Assembly (NCBI GenBank): GCA_018857735.1
Contig: JABMCL010002730.1
Location: 272,501-336,500, forward strand
Source of the DNA: Alviniconcha marisindica
Taxonomy: Eukaryota > Mollusca > Gastropoda > Provannidae
DNA: 64,000 nucleotides
Direction: 5' to 3'
Shown here: in pieces, positions 13,760 to 27,010 of the stretch
Layout: the number at the start of each line of letters is the position of its first letter
Position numbering within the stretch: position 1 is the first letter of the stretch
Made by a program: the position numbers and the translations under genes
The notes under the pieces: generated by a model
Database searches by the model: none
Seen by the model: the letters and a program-made list of their open reading frames with translations, nothing else
Told to the model about the DNA's origin: nothing

Positions 13760-14750
13760 TTCCATTGATTGCAGTCAACGCAGTACCACAGTGCCACCAA
13801 ATGGAAAGCTTGTGTGAACGTACCTATAAACTATGGGAGGCGCATTACTGGAGTTGAGCGCGAAACCCCGTGTTTTGGAGTGCAGGCTGCAGTTTTCTTC
13901 TCACTAGCTAGCCAGCTCCCATAGCGTGTTATTGTGCAGCCACAGCAACAAGCGACTAATGTGCTCCACGACCTCGCTTACTTTTGTCAGCTTCTTCTCT
14001 GACGCTGAAACGAGAAAAAATCGAAGCCCATTCTGCGAAAGTTTTGCCTTTGGCTGCGAGCCTGTCCAAGTTAATTTTGATTCCTCCATGCTTCCTCTTC
14101 AACTGTGACCTAGTGCTGCATGACGTCACCGAGTGTCTGGATCAACGAGTTGTGTACTGTATCTCCGTCTGGATACTCGGGTCTCTCCGAAAACTCCAGC
14201 CTGGGATTTTCTGTTCGTGTTCCCTCTTTTGCCGGCAACACTACTTTCTTAAAGGAGCTAGCCCAATTCTGCTTTCTTAAAGGAAATAGTCAATCTCAGT
14301 TCCACTTCCGGCGAAAACTCTATTTTTGGTATACATGTTCTTTATTTAAGTCATAATATTTTGCAGACCCCCCCCCCCCCCCACCTCCAATTTGCAGCCT
14401 AATAGCATGTTGTGTTCAAAATCTACTACTAACGCGAACTGACGTAAGACAGAAGTGTAGAAAAGTGAATGTTTCTGGTTTGCTTACCCTCTCTGTCAGA
14501 CTCGCGTGGGAAGGAATTGCAACGACAGCCCGCGTTCTTCGGAAGTGAAAGGGTTAATGAAGTGTCGCGTTAGGCAACAGCAACGGCTTCGGAGGATTCA
14601 TGGGGATCAAGGTGTGAAAGGAGATAGATGTCTTAGTTAGATTCTGTGGCGTTTTAGAGAGAGAGGGGGAGAGAGGGACAGAGAGGGGGGGGGGGGGGAG
14701 ACAGAGAGAGAAAGAGAGAGGGGGGCAGAGAGACAGACAGACAAAGAGCT

Positions 14751-14795
<45 letters not shown>

Positions 14796-15598
14796 AAGAG
14801 CCTACAACAGGAAAGAATTAGATCCAGCTGCACCAGGGAGTAATGCACTCATTTTGATGAATTAGATCTAATAAGTTGTGTGATTTTACAACTAATGGGT
14901 AAACGAGTCCATTTAAAGGCTAAAATAATAAGAAAGAAAGAAAGAAGAAAAATATATTCCATTCAGAGATAATTTTGGCGCATATGGCCCTTTCCTCTTC
15001 CGATTCAATTCTTCATGCTAAGTGCAGTCAAGGGTGTAGCACCATAGAGAATGACTAGCAACAGAACTGAACCCGGAAAGGTCCGATTTTGTTTTTAATC
15101 GCCAGCCAGACGCGTTTTGCTCAAGGAGAGCTCGTCAGTGGCACAGCAGTGATCATGACCGGAGAGAGGTTTTCAGCCCACAACCATCAGAGAGAGCTAG
15201 ACCACTAATATCGGGGCCTTCGTCTCGGGCATGGGAGTAATTTCTCAACTTATACCACATGTAGGCTTTCATGCAGTGAAGGGAATATATATAACAGAAG
15301 AAGAAGGAAAAAAAGCTGACTAGTACAGTAGTAGCAACCTAGGCTAATAATGAAGTTACAGTTTGAAAATATGATAGAAACTTGGTGCCAAAGCGATTAG
15401 ACTGAATTTTGAAAAGCTTTACGAAGAGCGAGCCTACAAAGGGAATTAACTAGATTTAGCTGGACTAGGGAGTAACGCGCTGTTTTTTAATGAATTATTT
15501 ACATATATACGCTCTGTGGCCCTCACATGACTGGCAAGAGGAGAAGGCGAGAGTATCACTGAATTAAGGTCTCTCCTCCCTCGCTGTCCCCCGTGTCC

Positions 15599-15918
15599 GT
15601 CTGGGTGTGCGAGTCTTTCGCCTGTAATTGCTTTCCTGCCCAGTGGACAGTGTTTAGCGGCCGTCTGGGTGTGCGAGTCTTTCGCCTGTAATTGCTTTCC
15701 TGCCCAGTGGACAGTGTTTAGCGGCCGTCTGGGTGTGCGAGTCTTTCGCCTGTAATTGCTTTCCTGCCCAGTGGACAGTGTTTAGCGGCCGTCTGGGTGT
15801 GCGAGTCTTTCGCCTGTAATTGCTTTCCTGCCCAGTGGACAGTGTTTAGCGGCCGTCTGGGTGTGCGAGTCTTTCGCCTGTAATTGCTTTCCTGCCCAGT
15901 GGACAGTGTTTAGCAGCC
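15599..15918. repeat. 64-bp tandem repeat, 5 near-identical units
   Basis: Units start at 15599, 15663, 15727, 15791 and 15855. Each contains cctgtaattgctttcctg followed by cccagtgg, a good-looking 3' splice site. The near-perfect identity implies recent expansion. Confidence 0.95.
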
Positions 15919-16024
15919 GAGAGATGGCTTCGCCTGCTACAAGGGCACAAGAGAGCAGTAAAGACAACAGGACAACATGTAGTGCCAACAAGCAACATAA
16001 CGATGACGAGAAGAGGCGAATGAC

Positions 16025-16300
16025 AAGACTGAAATGATAAGAGGACCGCAATTACGAGTTATCATGGGCAGGGTAGCAATGGCAAGATTGAAATGACAAG
16101 AGGACAGCACTGACAGCCAGTCAGCATGACCACGATAGCAATGACAAGACTGAAATGACAAGAGGACAGCACCGAACCAGCCAGCTATGACACGATGGCA
16201 ATGCCAAGATTGAAAGGACAAGAGGATGGCACTGACAACCAGTCAGCATAGACACGATAGGAGTATGGGCACGACAGCAATGACAAGAACGTATCAGTGA
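16025..16300. repeat. 60-65-bp tandem repeat, 4 diverged units
   Basis: Units share gcaatgacaagactgaaatg, acaagaggacagcac and ccagtcagcat..cacgatag. A GT-rich microsatellite follows at 16330-16448. Confidence 0.8.
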
Positions 16301-16355
16301 CAAGTTTGTTTTTGTGTTTAGTTTGTTTTGTGTGTGTGTGGTGTTTTTGTTTGTT

Positions 16356-16450
<95 letters not shown>

Positions 16451-17149
16451 GTAACCTCACAAAAAGATGTTATTCGAAACAACAGAGATAATTAAGTTAC
16501 AGCATCCCCCGCACCCCCTCCCCAGGTTTCATTTTGCGTGCTAGAGTTAGCTTGAGAGACAGACAGAGACAGACAGACAGACAGAGAGTAGCATTGTCAG
16601 GGTATCAGGATGGCAAGTTACAGTTACCATAACGCACTGTCAACCGTTCAACAGTTGTTCACGTGCCGTGTCTCGATACAAGGACGCTGCCCTATTTGGC
16701 CTCGGTTCGGTGGGTTTATCTGTGTTTATTCAGTTGTTTCACGCTTATGTTGTTCAAGGCGTTTTTTAGTCAGTCACATGGGTCAGGATAAAGAGTAGCT
16801 AGTCACAAGTAGAGAAATGTCTCACTCTTCGTTTTAACACGTTTCTGCATGAGCAATGCCGACTTAATTGCCCTGAACAACTTTGGCTGTGTTGACTTGC
16901 TAGAGTTGTGTCAAAAGAATGCTGGCAGAATATTTGCATGATTACAAACCACACCCATACGCCTACTGATACTGAGCGCTCGGCGATTTAAAACAGCTCG
17001 GCAATTTGAAGGGGGGTGGGGGGGTGGCGGGGGAGAGATAGGGAGATTACGGCGATTTCGGAAGGGATACCTCTCCATTGCTTTGGTGATAAACGATGAC
17101 CATATCGACAAATTATTAACCACCGTGAGGGTAGCTCTTACCAGCTCCC

Positions 17150-17745
17150 ACTCCTCACCCGCAACCCCAGTCCCCACCCCAGCCCCCTCTCCCCACCTCC
17201 AAACCCAGTCCCCACCCCCAACCCCAGGCCCCACTCCCCACCTCCAACCCCCGTCCCCACCCCCAACCCCTGCCCCCACTCCCCACCTCCAACCCTAGTC
17301 CCCAACCCCAACCCCAGCCCCCACTCCCCACCTCCAACCCCAACCCCCACTCCCCACCTCCAACCCCAGCCCCCACTCCCCACCTCCAACCCCAACCCCC
17401 ACTCCCCACCTTCACCCCCAACCCCAGCCCCCACTCCCCATCTCCAACGCCACTCCCCAACCCCAACCCCAGCCCCCAATCACCAACCCCAACCCCAACC
17501 CTAGCCCCCACTCTACACTCCCCACCCCCCACCCCAGCCCACACTCTCCACTCCCCACCCCCAACCCCAGCCCCCACCCCCACTCCACACCCCAGCCCCC
17601 ACCCACACTCCCCACCCCCACTCCACACCCCAGCCCCCACCCCACACTCCCCACCCCCACTCCCCACCCCAGCCCCACACACTCCCCACCCCACTCCACA
17701 CCCCAGCCCCCACCCACATTCTTCAACCCCAACCCTCCTCTCGCT
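17150..17745. repeat. C-rich minisatellite with G-quadruplex potential on the minus strand
   Basis: About 590 bp of ccccaccccc, accccagccccc and ctccccacctcc variants in 10-30-bp higher-order units. The minus strand is a dense series of GGGG runs. Long Gly/Val/Trp-type frames on that strand are artefacts of the repeat. Confidence 0.9.
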
Positions 17746-18060
17746 TTCTGGACCTTGCATGATATATACCAAATGCTGAAGTCGTGGGACCCCAAACGTT
17801 GTTTTGTTGCTCTTCATTTGTTCTGTATCAGTGTCATCTATGTGCTACCACATGAAACTGAGGCAGCATGAATTTGATTCAGCATAATTAATGGTCTTTT
17901 TAAAATGATATTATCCTCTCTGCCATCTTGGCCTATACTGAACTGAACCGAAATTTATACCTACACTCCATGTTCTAAGGATTCTGGTGCTGTTAGCCCG
18001 CCTCCGGCGTTGCCATATGATTCCTTTATTATTCTTATTATTATAGTTCTTCTGGCTGTT

Positions 18061-18091
<31 letters not shown>

Positions 18092-19001
18092 ATGTTGTTG
18101 TTGTTGTTATCATTGTCTATAGTTTGCAGAAAGGTAGTAGTAGTAATATTGTACATAATTCGCAGAAAACACGACTTCTCAGTTTAACCCGCGTGAGCAG
18201 GATTGAATCAGTGATGCTTTCAAAGCGTTGTGTAAGTCATATGAAGTGTGACATGTCTCTTATTGTGATTAGGCTTTAAAGGGGACCCCAAACCAAATCA
18301 CAGAGGGGCCAGAAAACGTGGAAAATTTGCAAATGTTTATCTCCATTTGCAGCGTAAACAATAAACCCCGAGGAAGGCAATTGTGCCGGATATTTGGGAC
18401 ATTTTTAAGCCAACTTGCTTTTCTGTGAACATCTGTTTATATATATGATCACGTAGACGCACACACAATCTATTCTCACAGAAATGAAAAGACAAGCAGC
18501 AGGAAAGTCATGAGCTTTGTTTTGTATTCAGACTTATATTCATTACGTATTCTCTTACCTTCCATTGGTTGCATGCCTAGCAATCGTGAAGCATCTCTAG
18601 CTGCATCAGGATGCTCGGCATTAACGGCCTTTTGTAGGTATGTGCTCTGCAGTTCTGTGGCCCAGCCATGTTTGTCATGAAAGGACTTTGTTCTGCTCTA
18701 CAGCTCAGAGCCTATTGATTGCCTGAATTAACTGGCGTGGACTCGGTTTCTGGTATCTTTTTATGCGCTAGTTGTCTTCAGAGTTGTGAGTGTAATGTAT
18801 TTTATTTATTTTTTAAGGGAAGAAACAAGAAAAAAACTGTTGTGAGGATTTACAAAGAAAATGATGTTCAATAACGAACACAATATCCTTTCAGTTGAAG
18901 TAATGGTCGTTCTGTTAATGATATTTGCATGCTTCCTTCAACGTGTGGATGACAGTTCTTTCTGCCTGTGTAACCGATATCTGTTTCAAGAAGGAAAAGC
19001 T

Positions 19002-19073
<72 letters not shown>

Positions 19074-20655
19074 TGGAAGAACTTAAACAACAATTAAACG
19101 GTGACAACGATAAAAAAATAATAAAAAATGAGACGGAGAGCTCATTCTTCCAAACACCTGACATAGCTCACCCTCAAAAAGATAAGTGGATTAGCTCTCC
19201 ATCTCATTTTTCATCGTTTTTGGCCGTTTAATTGTTGTTTAAGTGTCTTTTTGTAGCTTGATAAAGGGAATTACCCCGAAAATTCGCATGTTGTATTTTG
19301 TCCTAATAAATAGCGTTCTTTTGAACCTTTTATGTGTTTGGACCTTGTTTCAGATTTTCTGGTAACCTAAAGATCACCCAGTTCACGAATAAATTTGGCA
19401 ACACATGAGTGTGTTCGATTGCATCGAGGATCGATCACGCTATTTATTTTTTTGCGCCGTCTCAGTCAACTCGCCCCTTTTCCGAGTCAAATATCCATAT
19501 CAATTAATGCTCACACGTTTAGTTTCAGATTTGTCACTGAGAGTAGTATGGCGAGCTATTTCTGTGAGAATTGGAAATCGCTGAGCCCGTGGGCATTCTA
19601 ATTGTACCGTGAATATTTGAAGACTCCCAAAGCAGCAGTTGACCGCACCCGACTCGGTGCAATAGCGAGCCCTTTGTGTCCCCCTCCGTTGATTGCTAAA
19701 CCTGCCTCTCGCCTCGCTCCCCGTGGACTGGGGCGGAGCGGCAGCGGTGCACGGCGACATGGTTTTTGCGTTTAGCTGCCAATCGAGCGGCCGGAACGCC
19801 CGGCCAGGTAAGTCCGCTATGCGTCACTGGGCAAACAGGCAGACAACGCGTCAAGTCCGCTAAAAAGCTGATCAGCGGATCGTAGAATGTCGGTTTTGTT
19901 GCCAGGCGAGGTTTTGTGGCCACAGAAAGATCAGGTCTTTCGGCTGTCACAGGTGTCGGTCTTGTTCGTTTCTTTTTTTGTTTTTCTTTTGTTTTGTTTT
20001 GTTTTTCATTTCTGTCAGTGCTCTTTCACGCTGTTGGGTTCGGCGGGTGGCGAATTTATGAAGGCTTTTGACTCGATGCGCTCACGTTTTGCACGTGCTG
20101 AAAGAGAAAGTAAGCGATGAAAGACTGCACGGTGCGTCGTAATAAATTTGCAGTGAAGGGTCTGTTGACATTTTCATGACTTAAAGTGACTTTGTGGATG
20201 ATCTGCATTTAGCATTAACTGTTCTTGACTGAACGGACGCCGTGGTTTGGTCTACAGGCGACGGTCTGTTTTATTAATGAAGTGATCTTGTGGCCGACCC
20301 GTTAACATGTTCATGAATGAAGTAAACCCTTGGTTGGTTTTCGGTTTACGTCCTATTAACATGTTCATGCAGCACTTGATATGTGGGCTTTGACACGTTG
20401 ATGACGCAAGTGACCTTGTGGTTGTTGGCATGCTCGTGATTACATGAGCACGTGACGCTGCGGTTGCAAAACGTTTACAAATAAATATAAGATACCCGGA
20501 CCTGTGGTTGTTGGCATGTTTGTGACTGCGTGAAGTGACCCTTGCGTACCAACGCGTTTCCAATTAAATATGATAAGTTAAATGCCCTGAACGTGTTTGT
20601 AACTCCGTGGTTACAAAAACATTTACAAATAAACACGTTACCCTGTTGTTATTGG

Positions 20656-20746
<91 letters not shown>

Positions 20747-21748
20747 CGAGTTTATCAGTGACCACACGGTGACAGCACGCTGCTTGGTTCTCTGTTTCAG
20801 GCTGCCCAGTGACAGTGGACAGACGATGGCGACACAGCGTGGGTGAACGACGTTTTGCTGACCGTTCCGCACACAGTATAGTTCCCAACCAACGCGAAAA
20901 CATCTCACTCCGCGAAACGTCCTCTTTTGCACCTGTCCAATCGCCGGCGCGTTTCCGCGTCACGTGATCGCCCCAAGACTGCCTCGTTTTGACTGCCTGT
21001 CTGAGTTGTTCTCCACAGGAATGCCGGAAGGCAGGAAATGAATTGTCACTCGTTACAAAATAAAAAGCCCTTTGGATGCAGCAGTGTTGTGGACAATTGT
21101 TTTCGATAAGAACCGGACCTGAAATAAATAGCCGAATAATTATGTAGGGAATGTGGTCATGGATCACTTTTAAATGGCGATAAAATACTGCAGCAAATAT
21201 TTGACACGCATCGTTTTTGTTGAATTTGCTTTTTGAAATTTAGCCACACAATGCTTACACCGTAGCTGAAATGCTGACATTTTTCATAGTAACACAGAAC
21301 TAAGTTCCACGCTCATATTATACAAATATTTTATTTATGTTTTGTTACTGATGGGCATTTTATAATTCATAACTTCAAGGCACAAATGTGTCATTGCCAG
21401 TCTAATTTGCCCCATAGACGTTTTTACAATAATTATTTTTCTTCATTTCTCCAGTGTTCTCCCTGATACCAAGCTTTCTGGGCTTCAGAAATCGATTACC
21501 TAATGCTTACTGGGCAAATGTGCGGTTGATGATGGTGATGATGACGATGTTGATGATGATGATAACGATGAAGGTGGTGATGATGATAATTATAATAGGA
21601 GGAGGACAAGTACTCAAGCATCGAAGAATGCAAACAAATAGAAAAGTGTCATTACATCAAAATAGCTAGTCATTCATCCAAAACAATTGAAAATGGCATA
21701 ACTACTGTAGCCGTCACAAACTACAACCGTCACAAAAATGTAAATATC

Positions 21749-21820
<72 letters not shown>

Positions 21821-22250
21821 AAGTACGCACACACGCATGCTTGCACACATGAGCAGACACACACGTGCACACGCGCACTCACACAAGCGCGCCTGGATAC
21901 GTTTCTTTCTTAACCTTCCATTCTTCTTCTTCTCTCTTCTTCTTCTTCTTCTTCTTCTTCTTCTTCTTCTTCAGTGAGTCTGCTGGAGAGCGGAGAATAG
22001 CGCTATATAAAAGCGATCAACAACAACAACCCCCTTTAGCATCTGAGGACATTAAACAAAAACTCAACAACAACAACCCCTTCTCGCGCCTCATGACGCT
22101 GTAAGCCGTTGGTCAGTAAATCGCCCACACCAAGACAGGTGTAATCTTTTACGTCAACATCGTTATCTCTGCGGCCAAGCTTACAAACTGTACATACGAC
22201 CGATCTTTTGCCTCTTCGTTGGTACGTGATCCTCTTTCTCTGTCCAGTGT
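17746..22250. other. No confident gene; repeats
   Basis: Holds (GTA)n (18061-18092), (CT)n (19003-19070), a roughly 110-130-bp diverged repeat (20160-20660, with ttggcatg..cgtgactgcgtg and acatttacaaataaa), (CT)n (20659-20742), ATG-rich sequence (21525-21600), (CA)n (21751-21818) and (TTC)n (21920-21973). Confidence 0.5.
19081..19360. mobile_element. Foldback element, one outer arm missing
   Basis: A 21-bp perfect inverted repeat (19081-19101 and 19224-19244) extends inward to arms of roughly 55-60 bp around a loop matching the 36822 copy. Only the right outer arm (19245-19350) is present. The left one is replaced by (CT)n ending at 19070. Confidence 0.65.
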
Positions 22251-22279
22251 TGTCAGGGATGTTTTGCTTGCTTCCTCCT

Positions 22280-22510
22280 TAGAACGCCATCATTTGCCCA
22301 TTCCTCGTTAGAACGTCATCTTTTGCCCAGCGTTGAAAGGGGTGTTTTAATTGCTCGCTTCTTCGTTAGAACGTCATCTTCTGCCTAATTCTTCGTTAAA
22401 ACGTCATCTTTTGACAAGCGTTGAAAGGGGTGTTTTAATTGCTCGCTTCTTCGTTAGAACGTCATCTTCTGTCCAGCTCCTCGTTAAAACGCCCAGCGTT
22501 GAAAGGGGAT
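22280..22510. repeat. Diverged tandem repeat of about 45 and 90 bp
   Basis: Units share gcgttgaaaggggtgtttta, attgctcgcttcttcgtt and agaacgtcatcttctgcc. Two complete long units and several half units. Confidence 0.75.
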
Positions 22511-22738
22511 GTTCTACTTGGTCTGACATTTGTTTTTCTTGGTCCTTCATTTGTTTTGTTTGTTCGTCATTTGTTTTGCTTGATGTGTCATAGGTTTTGC
22601 TGGCAACCTGTGTTTTGGGATCCATGCGTTTAAACTGTGCAGTTATTCAGAGTTAACTATCTATTATTTGCAATTATTCAGAGTTAGATGTCTATTACTT
22701 TTAATAAGTACCAATGGCTGACCAGTGCCCTCCCCTGC

Positions 22739-22740
<2 letters not shown>

Positions 22741-22826
<86 letters not shown>
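22741..22826. repeat. (CA)n microsatellite
   Basis: Pure CA of about 86 bp, just upstream of the candidate exon at 23039. Confidence 0.97.
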
Positions 22827-22828
<2 letters not shown>

Positions 22829-23038
22829 ATGCTAGAATTGTGCATGAAGCTACGCAATAAACAGATGTAGTACGTCGTTAATATAAGGTTTAGGCTGACA
22901 CTCTCTGTGTGCCGTCATCACCTTTATTGTGAACTTTCATGATTATTTCCGTCGAAATGGAAAGGATTACAGGTGCTTTTGAGATCAAGATTTTTTTAAT
23001 TTAGTTTTTGTTCCTGCTGTACTTGCACCGTTGTTATC

Positions 23039-23155
23039 ATGGCGGAGCTGCAGTGTCTGGAAAACTTCATTCTTCGGCAGAAAGATAACGATGTCAACGA
23101 AATGCTGTATTCGTTTCAAGCTCCAGGTCTATCGATTCGAACGAGCCATTGGGAA
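23039..23155 (+). CDS. Isolated candidate first exon, function unknown
   Basis: ATG in a good context (atcATGG) opens 39 codons (MAELQCLENFILRQKDNDV, ending TSHWE) to a possible donor GTAGGA at 23156, phase 0. The amino-acid mix looks protein-like and the flanks are AT-rich. No promoter or downstream exon was identified. Confidence 0.25.
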
Positions 23156-24934
23156 GTAGGACTGTTATTTCCACTGTTTTTCTCCATTGAGAGTTTTACG
23201 CCTACTCTTTATCAGACGCAATAAAAACTTACTGATGAGGCGCTGTAAGAGCTGATAGTAATAATAATACCCACCTCAACAAGAATGAATATTGCGCCTC
23301 TCCTTGCGTTATCTTTTTCTGCTGAATAATCCTTTCTTTCTTTTTGTTTGTTTGTTTTTTGTTGTCAGAACAATCTTTCGCATTATTACTTTTCCAGCGT
23401 TTTTCCTGCAACAATGGGACTGTTTAAGGAGGGACTGTAGCACAGGTTTGTCATGAAAATGATTCCGTTCGGTGCAGTATGCAAAAGTGTGATCATTATT
23501 CGTCTACCTAAGCTAAGTTGTATTAAACAAAATCGTTCATTTTGTACAGTTGACCGCTTCACAATGTAGCCGAGGTAGGTTAAAAACAACTTGTTGGACA
23601 GCTTTCAGCTTTATAGGAGCTATGTCCAGCTGTGTCGGAATTTACTATTTTTTAAAGCCACTGCCGTTCACGTGAGAATCTCGGGTACAGGCAGAACAAG
23701 GCACACTACTTTTCTCTCTCCGAAAAGCGCAACTTTAAACAAGGCTAATCCAGCAACCACTCTGTAGGTTCTGAAAGTCTTGTTTAATGTGATTTTTAAC
23801 TTGTTAGTTGTTGTTGTTGTTTTTAGTTTTTTTAGTTTTGGTTTGGTTTTGGGGGTTTTGTTGTTTTGTTTTGGTTTGGTTTTCACCTCCTTTTAAAATG
23901 ACTGCTTTAGATGCTTTCATGCATTTTCTTCTGATGTTACTGCAATGGCGCAAAATGCATCTAAATGAAATCGTTGTTATTGTTGCGACGTTTTGGTACT
24001 ATCAGTAACATTGCTATGATTATGGTTACTATCACTTATGTTTTAATAACGATGATGATGATGTTATTATCATCATCATTATCATCGTAATCCTCATCAT
24101 AATTATTGTTCAGAAACTGGAATCAAATTATGGATGCAATTAAGATCTCACTGACAGTTAAGCGTTACCTCTGTACACATCCGTGATGACAAGTTAATCC
24201 TCCTGTCTCACTCCTAACAGATCTCGAATTTTGCCTACACTCACTCGTTGCCCCCCCCCCCCCCCATCCCCTCCCCCCCCCCCCCCACCCCCACCCCGCC
24301 TCCGTTATCAATCATCACGCTTTAAAGCGTTGGTGAAACAAAACAACTATTCCAAATTGTAGTTCATCTCCAGGCAAACTGTATTATTGTTTTGTTTGTT
24401 GTTGTCGTCTTTTATGAAGCTAGAGTGTGCTTTGACGATGTTCCCACCCGTTTCTCCTTTAACAAGCTCTAGTACGCCTCTGTCGATGCTACCGTACTGA
24501 AAATATAAGCGTACAAAGACCGGTATTTTGATTGCTTAATGTGCGTTACCAGTCCGTTCAGTATTGTTTCTGCTGTCAGACTCATTCCGATTGAAATAAA
24601 GACCAGCGCAGTCGAGTGGACTCCGAGTTTCTTGTTCTAAATCGATACCAGTGGGCCGCGTTGGTAATGATTTCATGTGCTTAGGATGGTCTCCTGTCTA
24701 TTTTGTTGTCGGGGTTTTGGTTTTTCCATTTCTATATGTGTTTTGAAGGTACCTTAACGTGGTCATCTGGACTAAAGGCTAAGCTTTGAGTTTTGCGTCT
24801 TGAGAAACAGGATCCAAACACACAAGTTTAAGTGTTTCGATTTTGTTTTAGAACGCTGGGAGTCATCTATGTTTCAGATTTTCTTGAGGAACAGGATTTG
24901 TTTTGCTTTTTGCTTTTGTTTCCTCTGTCCGCGC

Positions 24935-24978
<44 letters not shown>

Positions 24979-25075
24979 GTGCGTGCGTGCGTGCGTGTGC
25001 GTGCGTGCGTGCGTGTGTGTGTGTGTGTGTGCGTGCGTGTATGTGTACGTATATATATATGTGTGTGTGTGTGTG

Positions 25076-25121
<46 letters not shown>

Positions 25122-25340
25122 AGATCAGTGTTGTGTATGTATAAATGGTTTAAAGTAATTGCGTTTATATGTAAATTGTATTATTAGGACTTTGCTCTAC
25201 ACTCGCCTTGATATAACTGTACTGGTTGACTGGGCGTAAAACACAATTTACTTGCTTACTTTGCTCTGCAAATTCATAGACTGTTGTCGTTACGCTAATA
25301 TGTATCAAGTGAGCGCTCAGGGCGTCGATGAGCGCATGAT
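23156..25340. other. No gene seen
   Basis: AT-rich sequence with an ATC/GAT-rich self-complementary patch (24050-24100), poly-C (24250-24290) and a (GTGC)n then (GT)n tract (24932-25119). Confidence 0.5.
24785..24900 (+). mobile_element. Foldback-family distal arm fragment
   Basis: Carries gatccaaacacacaagttt, ttttgttttagaacgct and gtttcagattttcttgagg. This end sequence also occurs around 36780-36825 (complement) and 53110-53175. Confidence 0.4.
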
Positions 25341-25359
25341 AAATGTACCGTATTATTAT

Positions 25360-25660
25360 AACTAACACCCAGGCTTGCGACATACCCACCTGCAATTCAA
25401 GCCAAACGTTGGCGCAGACTGAGGGAACTGTGGCCAGTCTCAATGCAGCAAGACCACACTTGCCTTCAGCCACCTTTCCGTGCTGCTTGCCGCATACTGA
25501 GAGAAAAAAATGTCCAGCTGACCTCATCACTCCTCTGTTTCAATCTCTCCACTGGCTCCCAGTCAATCCAACAAAGAATTCAGAACAAGATAGACATTCA
25601 CTGCATGCTACATTTATAGCAGAGAATGTTTATCTTGGAATAGGCCTATACAGCAAGACC
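25360..25660 (+). mobile_element. Decayed non-LTR retrotransposon 3' scrap
   Basis: The + strand encodes DLITPLFQSLHWLPVN, then a frameshift before a version of QRIQNKI. The HxxPLLxxLHWLPVxxRIxYKI pattern is typical of the C-terminal end of CR1/Jockey-type reverse transcriptase ORFs. Nothing of the polymerase core or endonuclease is present, so this is a fossil. Confidence 0.5.
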
Positions 25661-25679
25661 TGACAAAGCTGGACGCAGC

Positions 25680-26165
25680 TGGAGGAAGAACGCACAGAAA
25701 CACACGAAGACACAAGAACACATGGAGATACTCGAAGATACGGAGACACACCAAGACACGGAGACACACCAAGACACACGGAAATACACCAAGACGCGGA
25801 GACACACGAAAACACACGAGCACACGGAGACACACGAAGACACACGAGCACACGGAGACACACGAAGACACACGAGCACACGGAGACACTCGAAAACACG
25901 GAGACACACAAATGCACGGAGACACGAAAACACACGAGCACACGGAGACACACAAACGCACGGATAGCACACGAAAACACACGAGCACACGGAGACACAC
26001 GAAGACACGAGACACTCGAAGACACGGAGACACACAAACGCACGGAGAACACACGAAAACACACGAGCGCACGGAGACACACGAAGACACGGAGACACAC
26101 GAGCACACCAAGACACGGAGACAGACAAAGACACACGGAGACACAGGAACACACGGAGACCAGCA
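25680..26165. repeat. Roughly 10-bp minisatellite (acacgaagac / acacggag)
   Basis: About 480 bp of acacgaagac, acacgagcac and acacggagac variants. All three minus-strand frames stay largely open by composition, giving false proteins of Cys/Val/Ser/Arg type. (CA)n/(CG)n follows at 26280-26480. Confidence 0.9.
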
Positions 26166-26382
26166 GCATTGCTCGAAGTCAACTGGGTGCATCCGCACCC
26201 TGAATGTGAAGTAGACATGCAGACAAATAAAGATGACAACGTTATTCCTGCAGAAGCGATGGACGCGCGCGCTGACATACACACACACTCACATCAGCAG
26301 ACACACATGAGTACGCACGCGCGCACTCACATACACACAAACACACACGCGTACACGTACACGCACACACGCGCGCGCGCGT

Positions 26383-26462
<80 letters not shown>

Positions 26463-26688
26463 GCGCGCGCACGCGCGCGCAAACACACTCAGAATTGCTT
26501 GCGCTGGCACTTCCACAAGTAAACTCGAACAATCACACATGCCTTTCTTTGAAAAATGTACCCCTCGTTACTGCACAAAATTAATGCAATGAAATTAAAC
26601 CTATTCTCAACAAAATAATAAATCCATAACCAGAAATGGCAGCCTGTAACTCGCTATAGTGCCTTCAATTTAGTGAAGAGCAATGATG

Positions 26689-26690
<2 letters not shown>

Positions 26691-26772
<82 letters not shown>

Positions 26773-27010
26773 CCAAAACACACTCAGTAGAGTGGAAGCT
26801 AGCCCTTTGAAAATCAAGAGACGAGGCTGCTAGCTAAAGCAAGGGTCTCATTGCCAAAGAAACGTTGGAGCAGCTGACCCACGTGGTGCCTACACCAGTG
26901 AGGGTGAGTTACAAGAGGCTCCACTTCCATGGACCCACATGGTGTCTATATAACACCAATGAGGGTGACTTACAAGAGACTCCACTTGCACTGATCCACG
27001 TGGTTTCTAC
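26691..27010. repeat. (CT)n tract, then a 60-bp repeat of three diverged units
   Basis: CT-rich sequence at 26691-26770. Units with gacccacgtggtg, ctacaccagtgagggtga and ttacaagaggctccactt follow at 26875-27010. Confidence 0.75.

Larger units (their letters stand above)
10577..15598. other. No confident gene
   Basis: Apart from the SINE at 11053 and the hairpin at 13666, I see only short unsupported frames, poly-C at 14366-14382 and GA-rich sequence at 14656-14796. A frame at 12695-12901 looks protein-like (MCEGATQERVFRDAQ start) but has no splice or promoter support. Confidence 0.4.

Noticed and set aside
17155..17817. 220-residue Gly/Val/Trp-rich minus-strand frame resembling a glycine-rich structural protein
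   Set aside because: It is the complement of the C-rich minisatellite, all frames are open by composition, and there is no signal peptide or splice context.
25614..26288. Three overlapping ~180-220-residue minus-strand Cys/Val/Ser frames
   Set aside because: All three frames are open across the acacgaagac minisatellite, so openness is compositional.
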